Assembly (NCBI RefSeq): GCF_021534965.1
Contig: NZ_CP091037.1
Location: forward strand, 186,001 to 250,000
DNA length: 64,000 nucleotides
Reading direction: 5' to 3'
From: Muricauda sp. SCSIO 65647
Lineage (GTDB): Bacteria; Bacteroidota; Bacteroidia; Flavobacteriales; Flavobacteriaceae
Made by a program: the position numbers and the translations under genes
Part shown: in pieces, positions 17,051-26,159 of the stretch
How the letters are laid out: the number at the start of each line of letters is the position of its first letter
How positions within the stretch are numbered: position 1 is the stretch's first letter
Notes under the pieces: model-generated
Told to the model about the DNA's origin: nothing
Seen by the model: only the letters and a program-made list of their open reading frames with translations
The model's database searches: none

Positions 17051-17617
17051 ATGAAAGAGTTTGATCTTGAAACAAAACGGCTCCGACTGATGCCCTATAT
17101 TCTCGAAGACGCAAAAGAGTTCCAACTTTTGAACAATGATGCCTTTATTAGAAAATATCTGTGGGACAATAAGATAATCGATGCCATGACGGCAGATCAA
17201 ATCATGGAACAAAACATAAGACATTTTGAAGAAAACCGATTCGGCCTTTGGAAAATATGCTTAAAAGAAAGGGAGACCACCATAGGCTATGTAGGTTTAT
17301 GGTACTTTTTCAACGAGTTACAGCCCCAATTGATCTATGCCTTACTGAAACACCATACCGAGAAAGGATATGCCACAGAAGCCAGTTCGGCCATTGTTGA
17401 CTATGCATTTGATGAGTTGAGACTTGATTATATCATTGCAGCTACCGATGAACCCCATTTGGCCTCACAAAAAGTGGCGCAACGATTGGGTATGTCAATT
17501 GTGGAAAAGAGGGTGAAAGATGATGGTACGATCATATTTTACAGAATTCAGAAGCAAGAATATGAAATCAATGAAATTATTCAAAAAATGATGTTACAAG
17601 AAAAGGAAGTTGAATAA
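17051..17617 (+). CDS. RimJ/RimL-type GNAT N-acetyltransferase
   Basis: A 188-residue acetyltransferase of the Acetyltransf_3 type. It starts ETKRLRLMPYILEDAKEF, a near-invariant opening of the RimJ/RimL group, and continues with the acetyl-CoA site KHHTEKGYATEA and ASQKVAQRLGM. These enzymes acetylate the N-termini of ribosomal proteins or small amines and antibiotics, so the substrate cannot be given. It lies in the same orientation as the preceding hydrolase with a short gap. The last 25 residues (EIIQKMMLQEKEVE) extend slightly beyond the domain. Confidence 0.88.
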   Translation: MKEFDLETKRLRLMPYILEDAKEFQLLNNDAFIRKYLWDNKIIDAMTADQIMEQNIRHFEENRFGLWKICLKERETTIGYVGLWYFFNELQPQLIYALLKHHTEKGYATEASSAIVDYAFDELRLDYIIAATDEPHLASQKVAQRLGMSIVEKRVKDDGTIIFYRIQKQEYEINEIIQKMMLQEKEVE

Positions 17618-17690
17618 AGAACTTTGCTCAACTTGAAGTCCATCAACGATAGGTGTGAATGGTTCCATATCCATATTTAAATCAAACAAA

Positions 17691-18251
17691 ATGAAAAGCA
17701 AGCCGATGAGAACATTGCGTGCCGTTATGTATAGTATGGTTTTTACAATGACAATTGCATCATGCAATCAAGAAGGCTCAAAAACACAACCTACAGAACC
17801 AATAAATTCAGGATGGAAAGCGATTTACAAACATGACGAAAACGGAAAGCGTATCGAAGGCAATATTGATTCCCTCGTCATGGGAATCAGAAACGGATAT
17901 GACGTTAGAATTGGCTGGGGCTGGCAAAGAGAGTTGGGCGATTCGATCTTAAGGCTTGAGCACGTAGCAAAACCTTTGTACATAAGCATCATTCAAGATA
18001 AAAATGTATCTGCCATAATTGATCCCCATCCACTGCTACAAAGTTACATTGATATCGACGGGCAGACATTTGGTGAGGGGGGCCATATCTGGCAGTGCAT
18101 CATGACCACCAAGGGAACATTCAATGCTCAGGTCTATGATCGATCCGATGGGCAGTTGATCAAGAATTGGCCACAAAACCATAAAATGACCTGGTTTTTG
18201 GAATATCCGGAGAATACACAAAAAATGATGAACAAACCCTTATACAAATGA
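17691..18251 (+). CDS. Hypothetical lipoprotein, paralogue of the next gene
   Basis: Starting at the ATG at 17691 (186 residues) the protein has a signal ending in the lipobox IASC. A GTG at 17655 is in frame but would only add a non-signal leader. The mature part opens with WKAIYKHDENGKRIEGN, then SLVMGIRNGYDVRIGWG. The same order of residues (W..-Y-..D..G-..-G...-L...I.NG..VR) recurs at the start of the next gene, so the two are paralogues. No known domain is recognised. The genes are one base apart and certainly cotranscribed. Confidence 0.7.
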   Translation: MKSKPMRTLRAVMYSMVFTMTIASCNQEGSKTQPTEPINSGWKAIYKHDENGKRIEGNIDSLVMGIRNGYDVRIGWGWQRELGDSILRLEHVAKPLYISIIQDKNVSAIIDPHPLLQSYIDIDGQTFGEGGHIWQCIMTTKGTFNAQVYDRSDGQLIKNWPQNHKMTWFLEYPENTQKMMNKPLYK

Positions 18252-18252
18252 T

Positions 18253-18717
18253 ATGAAACCGTATTTTATTATTTCCTTTTTATTGATTTCTACCACAGTA
18301 TTTTCTCAAGATAATTGGGCGCTGGTTTATGAAAATGATGCTGAAGGTACTGCAGTAGGCGGAAGCTTAGCTGAACTCATATTGGCAATACAGAACGGGG
18401 AGACCGTTAGATTATATTACAATTCAATGACACCCGATCATTCAGATACTTATGTAGAGCATACGGTGTTGGCCAAGTTTATCACGATCATGAATTCTCA
18501 ACATGGTAGGTTCGTCACCGCCCAAATTGACCCGATAGTTGGCCAAATTCCAGATTTTGAAGGGAAACAGGTATTGTTGAAAGAGAATTTGGAATGGTCA
18601 CTCATCGCCTCTACCAATGGAAAAAATGATACCATGACAAGAAATGTAATAACCGGCGAAATTGTAAGTCATCAAATTCGAAGATGGGGCACCAAATGGT
18701 TTGTCGAAAAAAAGTAG
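18253..18717 (+). CDS. Hypothetical secreted protein, paralogue of the previous gene
   Basis: A 154-residue protein with a signal peptide (MKPYFIISFLLISTTVFSQ) lacking a lipobox, so probably periplasmic or secreted. The mature start, WALVYENDAEGTAVGGSLAE then LILAIQNGETVRLYY, parallels the preceding lipoprotein over about 40 residues. The C-terminal part GTKWFVEKK also resembles its neighbour's MTWFLEYPE. One product is lipid-anchored and the other soluble. The family has no assigned function that I recognise. Confidence 0.7.
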   Translation: MKPYFIISFLLISTTVFSQDNWALVYENDAEGTAVGGSLAELILAIQNGETVRLYYNSMTPDHSDTYVEHTVLAKFITIMNSQHGRFVTAQIDPIVGQIPDFEGKQVLLKENLEWSLIASTNGKNDTMTRNVITGEIVSHQIRRWGTKWFVEKK

Positions 18718-18904
18718 ACCATTGTCCCAATACGCCTGCATTGGTTCCCTAACATTTGGCAGGGTACCATCATTTTTATTCAGGCGATCATTTGTCCATA
18801 AAACCTTCAATTTCATACTATGAAATCTGACGTCCGGCATTTTATTGGAGGTTCGATATAGGGTTTGAATATCTTTTTCCAAAAACATAAAAAATCAACG
18901 AACT

Positions 18905-19354
18905 ATGCTGATAAACATCAACGACAAAGAGTATGAACTAGAACTAAGTCTTGACATGCCCATTTTATGGGTACTCAGGGATGTGCTTGAATTGACCGGC
19001 ACCAAATATGGCTGTGGCAAGGGTTTATGTGGCGCATGCACCATTTTAATGGACGACAAGCCTATCAGGTCGTGTAGTGTTCCAGTACATATTGCGGAAG
19101 GAAAAAAGATCCAAACCATCGAAGGGATAGAAGAAACCCCCTATCGTCTACTTCAGGAAGCATGGATAAAAGAACAGGTACCACAATGTGGATATTGCCA
19201 AAGTGGGCAGCTCATGAGTGCCGTAGGGCTGTTGAAAACCAATCCCAACCCAACCGAAAGCGAAATCTTAGATGCCATGCAAGGGAATATTTGTCGCTGT
19301 GGCACCTACCCCCGCATACTCAAAGCGTTGAATACAGTACTAGAGAATAGCTGA
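18905..19354 (+). CDS. iorA: (2Fe-2S) subunit of an aldehyde/isoquinoline-type molybdenum hydroxylase
   Basis: A 149-residue electron-transfer subunit with two [2Fe-2S] clusters. The plant-type ferredoxin cluster is in YGCGKGLCGACTIL plus the later RSC, and the second is in QCGYCQSGQ and NICRCGTYPRI. This matches the small subunit of the IorAB and aldehyde dehydrogenase molybdenum hydroxylases, which insert water-derived oxygen into N-heterocycles or aldehydes. It is five bases upstream of the large subunit. No FAD subunit is encoded nearby, which is normal for this subgroup; electrons probably pass to a cytochrome or azurin encoded elsewhere. Confidence 0.93.
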   Translation: MLININDKEYELELSLDMPILWVLRDVLELTGTKYGCGKGLCGACTILMDDKPIRSCSVPVHIAEGKKIQTIEGIEETPYRLLQEAWIKEQVPQCGYCQSGQLMSAVGLLKTNPNPTESEILDAMQGNICRCGTYPRILKALNTVLENS

Positions 19355-19359
19355 ACATC

Positions 19360-21573
19360 ATGGGAAAGAACAAAATATCACGTAGAAACTTCATTCGAAA
19401 CACCTCATTTGCCGGTAGCGGGCTTGTAATAGGACTCAATTTTTTGGAAAGCTGTGTAGGTGAGGTAACCGTGAATACCGAATTCAAAAAACCGCTGGTA
19501 ACTTCTGAAAATGTATTTCATCAAGATGGGGCCAACAGCATAACAGATTTTTTACAGATTCGGTCAGACGGAAAAATTTTTGTCTCTCTGACAAAGTACG
19601 AAATGGGACAAGGTGTCAGTACAGGCCTTTCTGCCATTATCGCGGAAGAATTGGAAGCAGACTGGTCAAAAATCAACATAAGGTATGCAGGGCCCATCAA
19701 AGATGTGGCCAACATAACGGGAGGCAGCACCAGTATTCTTAGCCATTGGGATCTGTTGAGAAAAGCAGGAGCGTTTGCCAAGAATCTACTGATCGGGGCT
19801 GCAGCAAAAGAATGGTCTGTCTATGTTGATGAATGCATTGCAAAAAAGAGTGTCGTACAACTCTTGGGCACCGACAAAAAATTAGACTATGGGCAGCTGG
19901 CCGAGAAGGTGGTTGTTCCAGAAAACTATCGAGAACTATTCGATGAGACACCCTTAAAATATCGATCAAAGTTCACATTGGTCGGCAATAGTCTGGAAAG
20001 TAAGATCATACCTGACATCGTCACGGGAAAACATCCTTATAGTATAGACCTCAAGCTGCCAGGAATGAAATATGCGGCCGTTGCCAGATGTCCGGTCTTT
20101 ATGGGTTCCCTTGAGAATTATGATGATTCTGTAGCCATTGATATTCCTGGAGTGGAAAAGGTAGTTCCAGTAAAGGGGGTAGTTCTTGATGACGCCACAC
20201 ATGTTAGGGATGGCATCGCCGTCATTGCGAACACGACCTGGGCGGCATTCAAGGGAAAGGAAGCCGTGATAGCTGAATGGAATCTGGGTGAGAAAGCCAA
20301 AATTGATTCAGACGATTTTGTAAAAAACTGTTATGGACTTCTAGAAAGTGAGCAAGGAAGGGAGATTTTGGTAGATGGGCCAATAGAAAAAGTAGAGGGC
20401 CACGACAAAACAATTTCACATACCTATGAATTTCCATATCAGCACCATGCCTGCATGGAGCCACTAAATGCAACGGCGCAGTACCGCACTGATTCATGTG
20501 AAATCTGGGTCGGGACACAGTCTGCGGATAAAATCATGGGAAATGTTGAAAAGCATTTCGGAATACCAAAAGAAAAGATAAAGGTCAACTGCCACCCAAG
20601 TGGTGGTGGGTTCGGTTTAAGATATTCCTCGGCCTATGCCCTAGAGGCGTTGATAGTCTCTGAAGCTGCCGGAGGAGATTTGGTCAAGATGTGCTACTCC
20701 CGTGAAGATGATATCAAGTTCGATTACCTGAACCCTTTTGAACTCAATAAGCACACGGTTCAAATCAAAAAGGGTAGAATAATGGGTTGGAACCTTAAAA
20801 ATGTGATGGACAATTGGGGCGGTCTCAGTGCTTGGCTGTATTATGATATCCCCAACCGTTCAGCCAATGAAATCAAGGTCAAGGGCTTCACCCAAATGGG
20901 CGCATGGCGCTCCGTAATGGCAAATGCCGAAGGATTTTCCACAGAATGTTTTATCGATGAAGTGGCTTTTGAACTTAAACGGGATCCTTTGGAGTTTAGA
21001 TTGAGCATGTTGCCGGCCAACAAGATGTTGCCGGTCAACCATCGGTTTGAGTGCGATCTTGGAAGATTGAGGGGCGCTTTGATCTTGGCTGCCAAAAAAG
21101 CCGGTTGGGGAGAGAAACTACCCTCCGGTTCAGGAAAAGGCATTGCCGCATATCCCTATATGCACGGCAATGGATATGGGGCGGCTGTAACAGACGTATC
21201 CATAAAAGAAGGGGTGATATCGGTAGATAAAGTGACCATTGCGGTTGATTGTGGCCTTGTGGTAAACCCAAACTTGGTAAAGCAACAAATGGAAGGCGGT
21301 ATTATTTGGGCGCTTTCAGCCATTTTTTATGGAGGAACTGAATATAAAGATGGGGTTGTGCAGCGCAATAATTTTCATGACAATAAGGTGTTGACGATAA
21401 ATGAAATTCCAGAAATCGAGGTACATATTTGCAAGAATGATGAATCAAAACCATGGGGAGTGGGCGAAATTGCCGGACCTGTAACATATGCATCGGTTTG
21501 CAATGCCATTTTTGATGCTACAGGAGATAGAATCAGAAAGCTTCCCATTGGTAAAGTATTATTGAATAAGTGA
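19360..21573 (+). CDS. iorB: Molybdopterin-binding large subunit (isoquinoline 1-oxidoreductase beta type), Tat-exported
   Basis: A 737-residue molybdenum hydroxylase large subunit. The N-terminus KISRRNFIRNTSFAG is a twin-arginine signal, so the folded complex should be periplasmic. Cofactor-binding and catalytic signatures are GGGFGLRY, MGAWRSV and the C-terminal WGVGEIAGP, whose glutamate corresponds to the base of the family. The duplicated alpha/beta hammerhead of IorB-like proteins is covered by its length. Substrate may be an aldehyde or N-heterocycle. No XdhC-type chaperone or cytochrome gene is adjacent. The neighbouring paralogous lipoproteins have no obvious link to it. Confidence 0.93.
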   Translation: MGKNKISRRNFIRNTSFAGSGLVIGLNFLESCVGEVTVNTEFKKPLVTSENVFHQDGANSITDFLQIRSDGKIFVSLTKYEMGQGVSTGLSAIIAEELEADWSKINIRYAGPIKDVANITGGSTSILSHWDLLRKAGAFAKNLLIGAAAKEWSVYVDECIAKKSVVQLLGTDKKLDYGQLAEKVVVPENYRELFDETPLKYRSKFTLVGNSLESKIIPDIVTGKHPYSIDLKLPGMKYAAVARCPVFMGSLENYDDSVAIDIPGVEKVVPVKGVVLDDATHVRDGIAVIANTTWAAFKGKEAVIAEWNLGEKAKIDSDDFVKNCYGLLESEQGREILVDGPIEKVEGHDKTISHTYEFPYQHHACMEPLNATAQYRTDSCEIWVGTQSADKIMGNVEKHFGIPKEKIKVNCHPSGGGFGLRYSSAYALEALIVSEAAGGDLVKMCYSREDDIKFDYLNPFELNKHTVQIKKGRIMGWNLKNVMDNWGGLSAWLYYDIPNRSANEIKVKGFTQMGAWRSVMANAEGFSTECFIDEVAFELKRDPLEFRLSMLPANKMLPVNHRFECDLGRLRGALILAAKKAGWGEKLPSGSGKGIAAYPYMHGNGYGAAVTDVSIKEGVISVDKVTIAVDCGLVVNPNLVKQQMEGGIIWALSAIFYGGTEYKDGVVQRNNFHDNKVLTINEIPEIEVHICKNDESKPWGVGEIAGPVTYASVCNAIFDATGDRIRKLPIGKVLLNK

Positions 21574-21665
21574 TGTGGAGATCAAAAAGCATAAAGGCTA
21601 TATAAAATTCAATTGGCAACCTTCTATAAATCATCATTCATTAACGGTTTTTTTCAAGGTGATAA

Positions 21666-21689
21666 ATGGCACCCAAATTTGGGTGCCAT
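21666..21689. repeat. 24-bp perfect palindrome between convergent genes
   Basis: ATGGCACCCAAATTTGGGTGCCAT equals its own reverse complement. It lies between the ends of iorB (plus) and the small minus-strand gene at 21707. No clear T run follows on either strand, so it may act as an mRNA 3'-end stabiliser or weak terminator rather than a classical terminator. Confidence 0.65.
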
Positions 21690-21706
21690 ATCAAATCTCA
21701 TTGAAT

Positions 21707-22048
21707 TCATGTGGTGCCCAATTTAATTTTATCATGATAGAGCACTTCCTTCCCATCCAACACAACAAGTCGGTAATAAGCGTTCTCTGAGCCATTGAAA
21801 TCCAATATTTTTCCAACGGTCAACCCATCGCCCAATTTCACTTTTCTCACAAGATTACTTTGGCGGTCATATATTTTGACCACTAAATCAGAACGCTGTT
21901 CATTGAAAAGCCAAATTTTGACCTTGTTGTCTTCTACCCGAATTCTTGGGTCTTCTTTTTTCTTTTCTTGGGCATGGATAGGATTGAACAAGCTTTGGGC
22001 AAAAAATACCATCCCTGCAATGATGAATAATCTAAATGTTGTTTTCAT
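21707..22048 (-). CDS. Small secreted hypothetical protein
   Basis: A 113-residue protein with a signal peptide ending near PIHAQ. The mature part is about 85 residues with a beta-sandwich look: VKIWLFNEQRSDLVVKIYD, LVRKVKLGDG and YYRLVVLDGKEVLYHDKI. The pattern resembles the small Ig-like modules found in many Bacteroidota secreted proteins (DUF3244 or T9SS C-terminal style), but it lacks the PNP motif needed for a T9SS sorting domain. No neighbour shares its orientation. The function is unknown. Confidence 0.65.
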   Translation of the reverse strand: MKTTFRLFIIAGMVFFAQSLFNPIHAQEKKKEDPRIRVEDNKVKIWLFNEQRSDLVVKIYDRQSNLVRKVKLGDGLTVGKILDFNGSENAYYRLVVLDGKEVLYHDKIKLGTT

Positions 22049-22358
22049 AATACTTTTATTTTATTGATGAATAATGCTTAAAATTATTTTTAAAATACTG
22101 TCTATCAGAAAAATAGTGTCTTATCGCCTTGTTTGAAGTATGGAGAATGAAAATTGGGGTACCAACAAAAAAAGTAGTGTCTTCTGATAGCTTGAATAGG
22201 GGTTTTAAGCCCATTTTACTTGCGTTTACCGAGCTACAGCCATTTTTCGTATCTTAAAATGAAGGTTTTGTAATGCAATTAATGGGTTTCATACTTGCTA
22301 TCTTCACTTGTATCCTTTTAATAAACCCATGTGAGCGTATGGCAACTATATTTGAAAA
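22049..22358. other. Intergenic spacer before the plus-strand LytS/LytTR genes
   Basis: No gene seen. CTATCAGAA (22102-22110) and TTCTGATAG (22182-22190) form an inverted repeat 71 bp apart, and TAGTGTCTT occurs twice (22113-22121 and 22175-22183). These could be regulator sites for the divergent genes, but no promoter of the TAnnTTTG type is convincing. Confidence 0.4.
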
Positions 22359-23462
22359 ATGTTAATTTTTTCCAAAAAATATAACAACTGGTCCCTAGAG
22401 CGAATTATCAGGCATATCGCATATTGGACGTTTTGGTGGCTGTTCTACACAGTTGTCAATGCAGGAATATTCGATGAAGGCAGTTATAGCCCATGGTTTC
22501 TGTTTGAGCTTCATATTTTACCGTTGAAACTTTCCATAACCTATTTCACTATTTACTATTTGTTTCCGAAATATGCCAAGGATAATAAATACCCGATATT
22601 TTTCCTTTGGATATTAGGCCTTGTCATACTTGGCGGTTTCGTCTTCCGCCTTATTGAAGTCTACTTTGTCAGTGAATATGTAATCTCTTCAGAAGTATAT
22701 TTAAAAAAGATTGACAAATCAAAATTTTTGTCCTTAAACATTGTTTACAAAGCCCTTGACCTACTATTTGTAGTTTCGCTGGTTCTGATAATAAAATTTA
22801 TTCAGCGACAAATCGAACAGGAAAGAAAGACAAAGTCGCTGATCACCCAAAAACTCGAAACAGAGTTAAACTACCTTAAACATCAATTACAGCCCCATTT
22901 TTTGTTCAATACCCTGAACAACCTGTATGGTCTGATTATCACCAAAGACGAAAATGCCGGTGAACTGGTGCTGAAATTATCGGAAATACTCAGCTATATG
23001 CTCTATGATTCCAACGATAAGGAAATACCTTTAGAAAAAGAGCTCGCCTGTTTATCGAATTACATTGAATTGGAAAAGTTGAGATATGGCAATGAACTGA
23101 CCATAACCTACAAGGTTGATGGTTCGCCCAAAAACCATAAAATTGCACCGTTGATATTGATCTCATTTGTTGAAAACGCATTCAAACATGGGCCCTCTGA
23201 TGAGTTGATGACCAGTTGGATAAACATTTCGGCAGACATTAAAGAAAACTCTTTTCGCTTTGTGGTTGAAAACAGTATTGATGAAGAACATATTAAGAAA
23301 AACAAACAAGAATCAAGGGTCGTTAGCGGCATCGGACTTTCCAATGTTGAAAAACGACTAAAGTTGATTTATGGTGAAGCCTTTACCTTGAAGATCTCAC
23401 AAGAAGATTTCTATAAAGTGGAATTAACGATCAATAAACATGAACTGTCTCATAGTCGATGA
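22359..23462 (+). CDS. LytS/YehU-type sensor histidine kinase
   Basis: A 367-residue kinase of the His_kinase (PF06580) class. Four hydrophobic spans cover residues about 20-35, 48-70, 78-103 and 130-148. A coiled linker leads to QLQPHFLFNTLNNLYGL with the phospho-accepting H180. The ATPase part shows PLILISFVENAFKHG (N box) and SGIGLSNVEKRL (G box). There is no large periplasmic domain, so the signal is probably sensed in or near the membrane. The response regulator gene overlaps its 3' end by 23 bases, so they form one unit. Confidence 0.93.
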   Translation: MLIFSKKYNNWSLERIIRHIAYWTFWWLFYTVVNAGIFDEGSYSPWFLFELHILPLKLSITYFTIYYLFPKYAKDNKYPIFFLWILGLVILGGFVFRLIEVYFVSEYVISSEVYLKKIDKSKFLSLNIVYKALDLLFVVSLVLIIKFIQRQIEQERKTKSLITQKLETELNYLKHQLQPHFLFNTLNNLYGLIITKDENAGELVLKLSEILSYMLYDSNDKEIPLEKELACLSNYIELEKLRYGNELTITYKVDGSPKNHKIAPLILISFVENAFKHGPSDELMTSWINISADIKENSFRFVVENSIDEEHIKKNKQESRVVSGIGLSNVEKRLKLIYGEAFTLKISQEDFYKVELTINKHELSHSR

Positions 23463-24156
23463 CGAACCTATTGCCATTAAAGTAATAGAATCACATTTAA
23501 GGGAATTCAAGGATTTAAAGCTGGTTGCCAAGTGCCGGAGTGCCATGCAAGCCTTTGAAATTCTTGAAAAAGAGCAAGTCGATATTATTTTTTTGGATAT
23601 AGAAATGCCCAAATTGGATGGTTTTTCTTTTTTGAAATCCTTAAAAAACCCACCAATGGTAGTGGTTACTACGGCACATCGTGATTTCGCACTGGAGGGA
23701 TTTGAACTTGATGTGGTCGACTACCTGCTAAAACCCATTTCTTTAGAACGCATGATGCAAGCCATTATGAAGGCCAAGCGATCGCTAAATGAAAAAGAAT
23801 CTCCATCTGATGTGTCGCAATTTGTTCAACCTGAGTTTAGTTCTTACATTTTCGTTAGAAGTGAAAGGGAAAACGTAAAGGTAGAGCTGCAATCGATACT
23901 CTATGTTGAAAGCTTAAAGAACCATGTCAAAATAGTTACGCTCAACGATACCTATATCACCTTGGTCAGCATTGGTAAAATGGAAGATAAATTGCCAAGG
24001 GATATTTTTATACGCGCCCATAGGTCTTATTTGGTCAACCTTCATCGTATCGAAAACTACTCCAATACCTATATAGTCATAAAAAGAAAATCAATTCCCT
24101 TGGGCAACATGTACAAAGAGAAAGTATTGGAGTTTCTTGAGAGAAAACAAATATGA
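23440..24156 (+). CDS. LytTR-family response regulator
   Basis: A 238-residue response regulator. The receiver domain (residues 1-120) has MNCLIVDDEP with the acidic pocket and the phospho-acceptor D53 in FLDIEMPKLDGF. The LytTR DNA-binding domain follows (about 140-236: ESLKNHVKIVTLNDTYI, FIRAHRSYLVNLHRIENY). It overlaps and is paired with the kinase at 22359. LytTR regulators bind direct repeats near target promoters; none could be pinned down here. A second such pair lies convergent, 130 bp downstream. Confidence 0.94.
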   Translation: MNCLIVDDEPIAIKVIESHLREFKDLKLVAKCRSAMQAFEILEKEQVDIIFLDIEMPKLDGFSFLKSLKNPPMVVVTTAHRDFALEGFELDVVDYLLKPISLERMMQAIMKAKRSLNEKESPSDVSQFVQPEFSSYIFVRSERENVKVELQSILYVESLKNHVKIVTLNDTYITLVSIGKMEDKLPRDIFIRAHRSYLVNLHRIENYSNTYIVIKRKSIPLGNMYKEKVLEFLERKQI

Positions 24157-24286
24157 GCCTTAAATACCGACAATTTCGAAAAGGAAAATAACACTCTATT
24201 TTTAGTTCTTTAGATTAAAAAACAAACGATGAAATTGAATTTTAGGCCGCCAGTCATTGCACCGATCTCTTTTGAACCCTAGATCA

Positions 24287-25063
24287 TTAAAAATTCATCT
24301 TTTCCTTGAAGTCTTGCTTACGATTATTGGCAATCTTCACTTTCTTTTTGTTGTTGAGAATTACAAGACTTATATGTTTATCTACATTTTCTATGGCCAT
24401 GACCGACTCTAGGTTCACGATTGAAGACCGGTGGGTTCTGAAAAAGAACCTGGGATCCAAAGTTCTCTCCAGTTTATCCATGGATTCCCTTACGGTAAAT
24501 TTCTTTTTTTCAGTGTGTACTTCAACATATTGGTCGGCGGCTTCAATATAAATAATGTCATCAACAGGTATAAAAGTCGTGTGCCCAATGGATTTAACGG
24601 CTATTCGTTTAATGAATTCAGTATTCAAATTGGTCACGTTGCTTTTGGATAAGGTGAACAACAAATCTTTGAAATTCTCATTGATGCTTGCCAAGCGATC
24701 CTTTTCAATCAAAGTAGTGGCCTTGTTCAAGGCCCGTTGAATACGCTCGAAAGTATATGGTTTCAAAATGTAATCAACGGCGTTTTGCTCAAAGGCTTCT
24801 ACGGCGTATTGGTTGTATGCGGTTACGAAAATAATATAGGGAAACGGTGGCCTGCAATTTGCCAATACATCGATACCGTTCATCTCAGGCATTTCAACAT
24901 CTAGAAAAACAATATCAGGAGATTTTGAATTTATTGTTTCCAGCGCTTCTTTTCCATTTTGATTCGCTCCCAACAGCTCCAATTCTTCAAACTTGCCCAA
25001 ATGAAACAAAAGTCTTTTTTGGGCCTCCAATTCATCGTCTACCACCAATGTCTTAAACTTCAT
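24287..25063 (-). CDS. LytTR-family response regulator (second system)
   Basis: A 258-residue response regulator with receiver domain (TLVVDDELEAQ, phospho-acceptor D55 in FLDVEMPEMNG) and a LytTR DNA-binding domain (about 160-255: EAADQYVEVHTEKKKFTV, FFRTHRSSIVNLESVMAIE). It is the last gene of a four-gene minus-strand unit (NTF2-like, DOMON, kinase, regulator), six bases behind the kinase. It is clearly a different copy from the plus-strand regulator at 23440, with which it converges. Confidence 0.94.
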   Translation of the reverse strand: MKFKTLVVDDELEAQKRLLFHLGKFEELELLGANQNGKEALETINSKSPDIVFLDVEMPEMNGIDVLANCRPPFPYIIFVTAYNQYAVEAFEQNAVDYILKPYTFERIQRALNKATTLIEKDRLASINENFKDLLFTLSKSNVTNLNTEFIKRIAVKSIGHTTFIPVDDIIYIEAADQYVEVHTEKKKFTVRESMDKLERTLDPRFFFRTHRSSIVNLESVMAIENVDKHISLVILNNKKKVKIANNRKQDFKEKMNF

Positions 25064-25069
25064 ATCTTC

Positions 25070-26137
25070 TTATTGCAACGGTATTCGTATTTCGACCATC
25101 ACGCCATCATTGACCGAGAACAATTCGAGATGACCTCTTTTTCCATATAATTTTTTGAGCCTTGTAACGGTATTATCAACACCAATTCCTTTATTTCTAT
25201 TCATCTCATTCGCGAGACCGGGTCCTTCATTATAAACAAAAAGTTTTAGAAAACCTTGTTTCAGCTCACTACCGATTTCTATCCGGTTAGCAATATTGCT
25301 TTTAGAAATGCCGTGCTTTATCGCATTTTCAACAATTGGCTGTAAAATGAAACTGGGTACCATTACACTTTCATGCTCCTTTTCTGACCGTATGATTACT
25401 TGTAGATCGTCGTTTCTGAACTGTTCAATTTCAAGATATTTTCTGATATGGTCCAATTCTTTGCGAAGTGGTATCAGTTTATGTTTTGATTCTTCCAAGC
25501 AAATTCTTAAAAACTCCCCCAAACGAATGAGCATTCCCGAAGCCACATCGTTTTTTCCTTGCTCTATGGTACTGACCACATTGTTGATGGTATTGAACAA
25601 AAAATGTGGCGATAGTTGGGCCTTTAGGGTATTGAGTTCACTTATAAGAAGTTGCCTTTCAAGTTCTATTGATTCTTCTTGTCGCTGTTTTAGTTCTTTT
25701 TGATATTGAATGGCATGCGCCAAGCCTATAATGGCCATGTAAATGAAAAAATGCCAATGAAATAGGTTAAGAAAAAATACTTTAAAATATGTGGTGAAAG
25801 TCTGCCTGCTGAATGAACCAATGCCCAAAAAATTCCATATGATCGAATACAGGGCCAAATAGGCAATGACAATGACCACTGCAAAAACCAAATGGATGAG
25901 AAGTCCTCGATAATAAGTTTGCCTATCTATTCTAAACCGTTTCCCCAACCAAAAGATCAAGGGACTTAGTGCACCCCAAATATTCCAGACCAGAAATTGA
26001 ATGAAGAATAGCTTTCCCCAAGAATCAGTGCCATTGGCATCAAGGGTTTTCAAGTACAACTGGGTACTCGTAAACAGGGCCGCTACCACCCAAATCAGAT
26101 ATATGGCAACTCTGGTTCTATTGAGCTTAAGAATCAT
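25070..26137 (-). CDS. LytS/YehU-type sensor histidine kinase (second system)
   Basis: A 355-residue kinase with four hydrophobic spans (about 10-28, 42-64, 77-102, 117-143), a coiled coil rich in K/E/Q, then AQLSPHFLFNTINNV with the probable phosphohistidine H178. The ATP-binding part has SFILQPIVENAIKHG and KGIGVDNTVTRLKKLYG. It has no extracytoplasmic sensor domain of its own. Upstream in the same unit are two exported proteins, a DOMON protein and an NTF2-like protein, which may supply an external sensing function. That link is inferred only from gene order. Confidence 0.93.
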   Translation of the reverse strand: MILKLNRTRVAIYLIWVVAALFTSTQLYLKTLDANGTDSWGKLFFIQFLVWNIWGALSPLIFWLGKRFRIDRQTYYRGLLIHLVFAVVIVIAYLALYSIIWNFLGIGSFSRQTFTTYFKVFFLNLFHWHFFIYMAIIGLAHAIQYQKELKQRQEESIELERQLLISELNTLKAQLSPHFLFNTINNVVSTIEQGKNDVASGMLIRLGEFLRICLEESKHKLIPLRKELDHIRKYLEIEQFRNDDLQVIIRSEKEHESVMVPSFILQPIVENAIKHGISKSNIANRIEIGSELKQGFLKLFVYNEGPGLANEMNRNKGIGVDNTVTRLKKLYGKRGHLELFSVNDGVMVEIRIPLQ

Positions 26138-26159
26138 ATCAGAAAGTTACAAATGATTT

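Noticed and set aside
22259-22345. TGGGTTT ... AAACCCA pairing upstream of the first LytS gene
   Set aside because: Loop of more than 30 bases and no T run; not a convincing terminator or attenuator.
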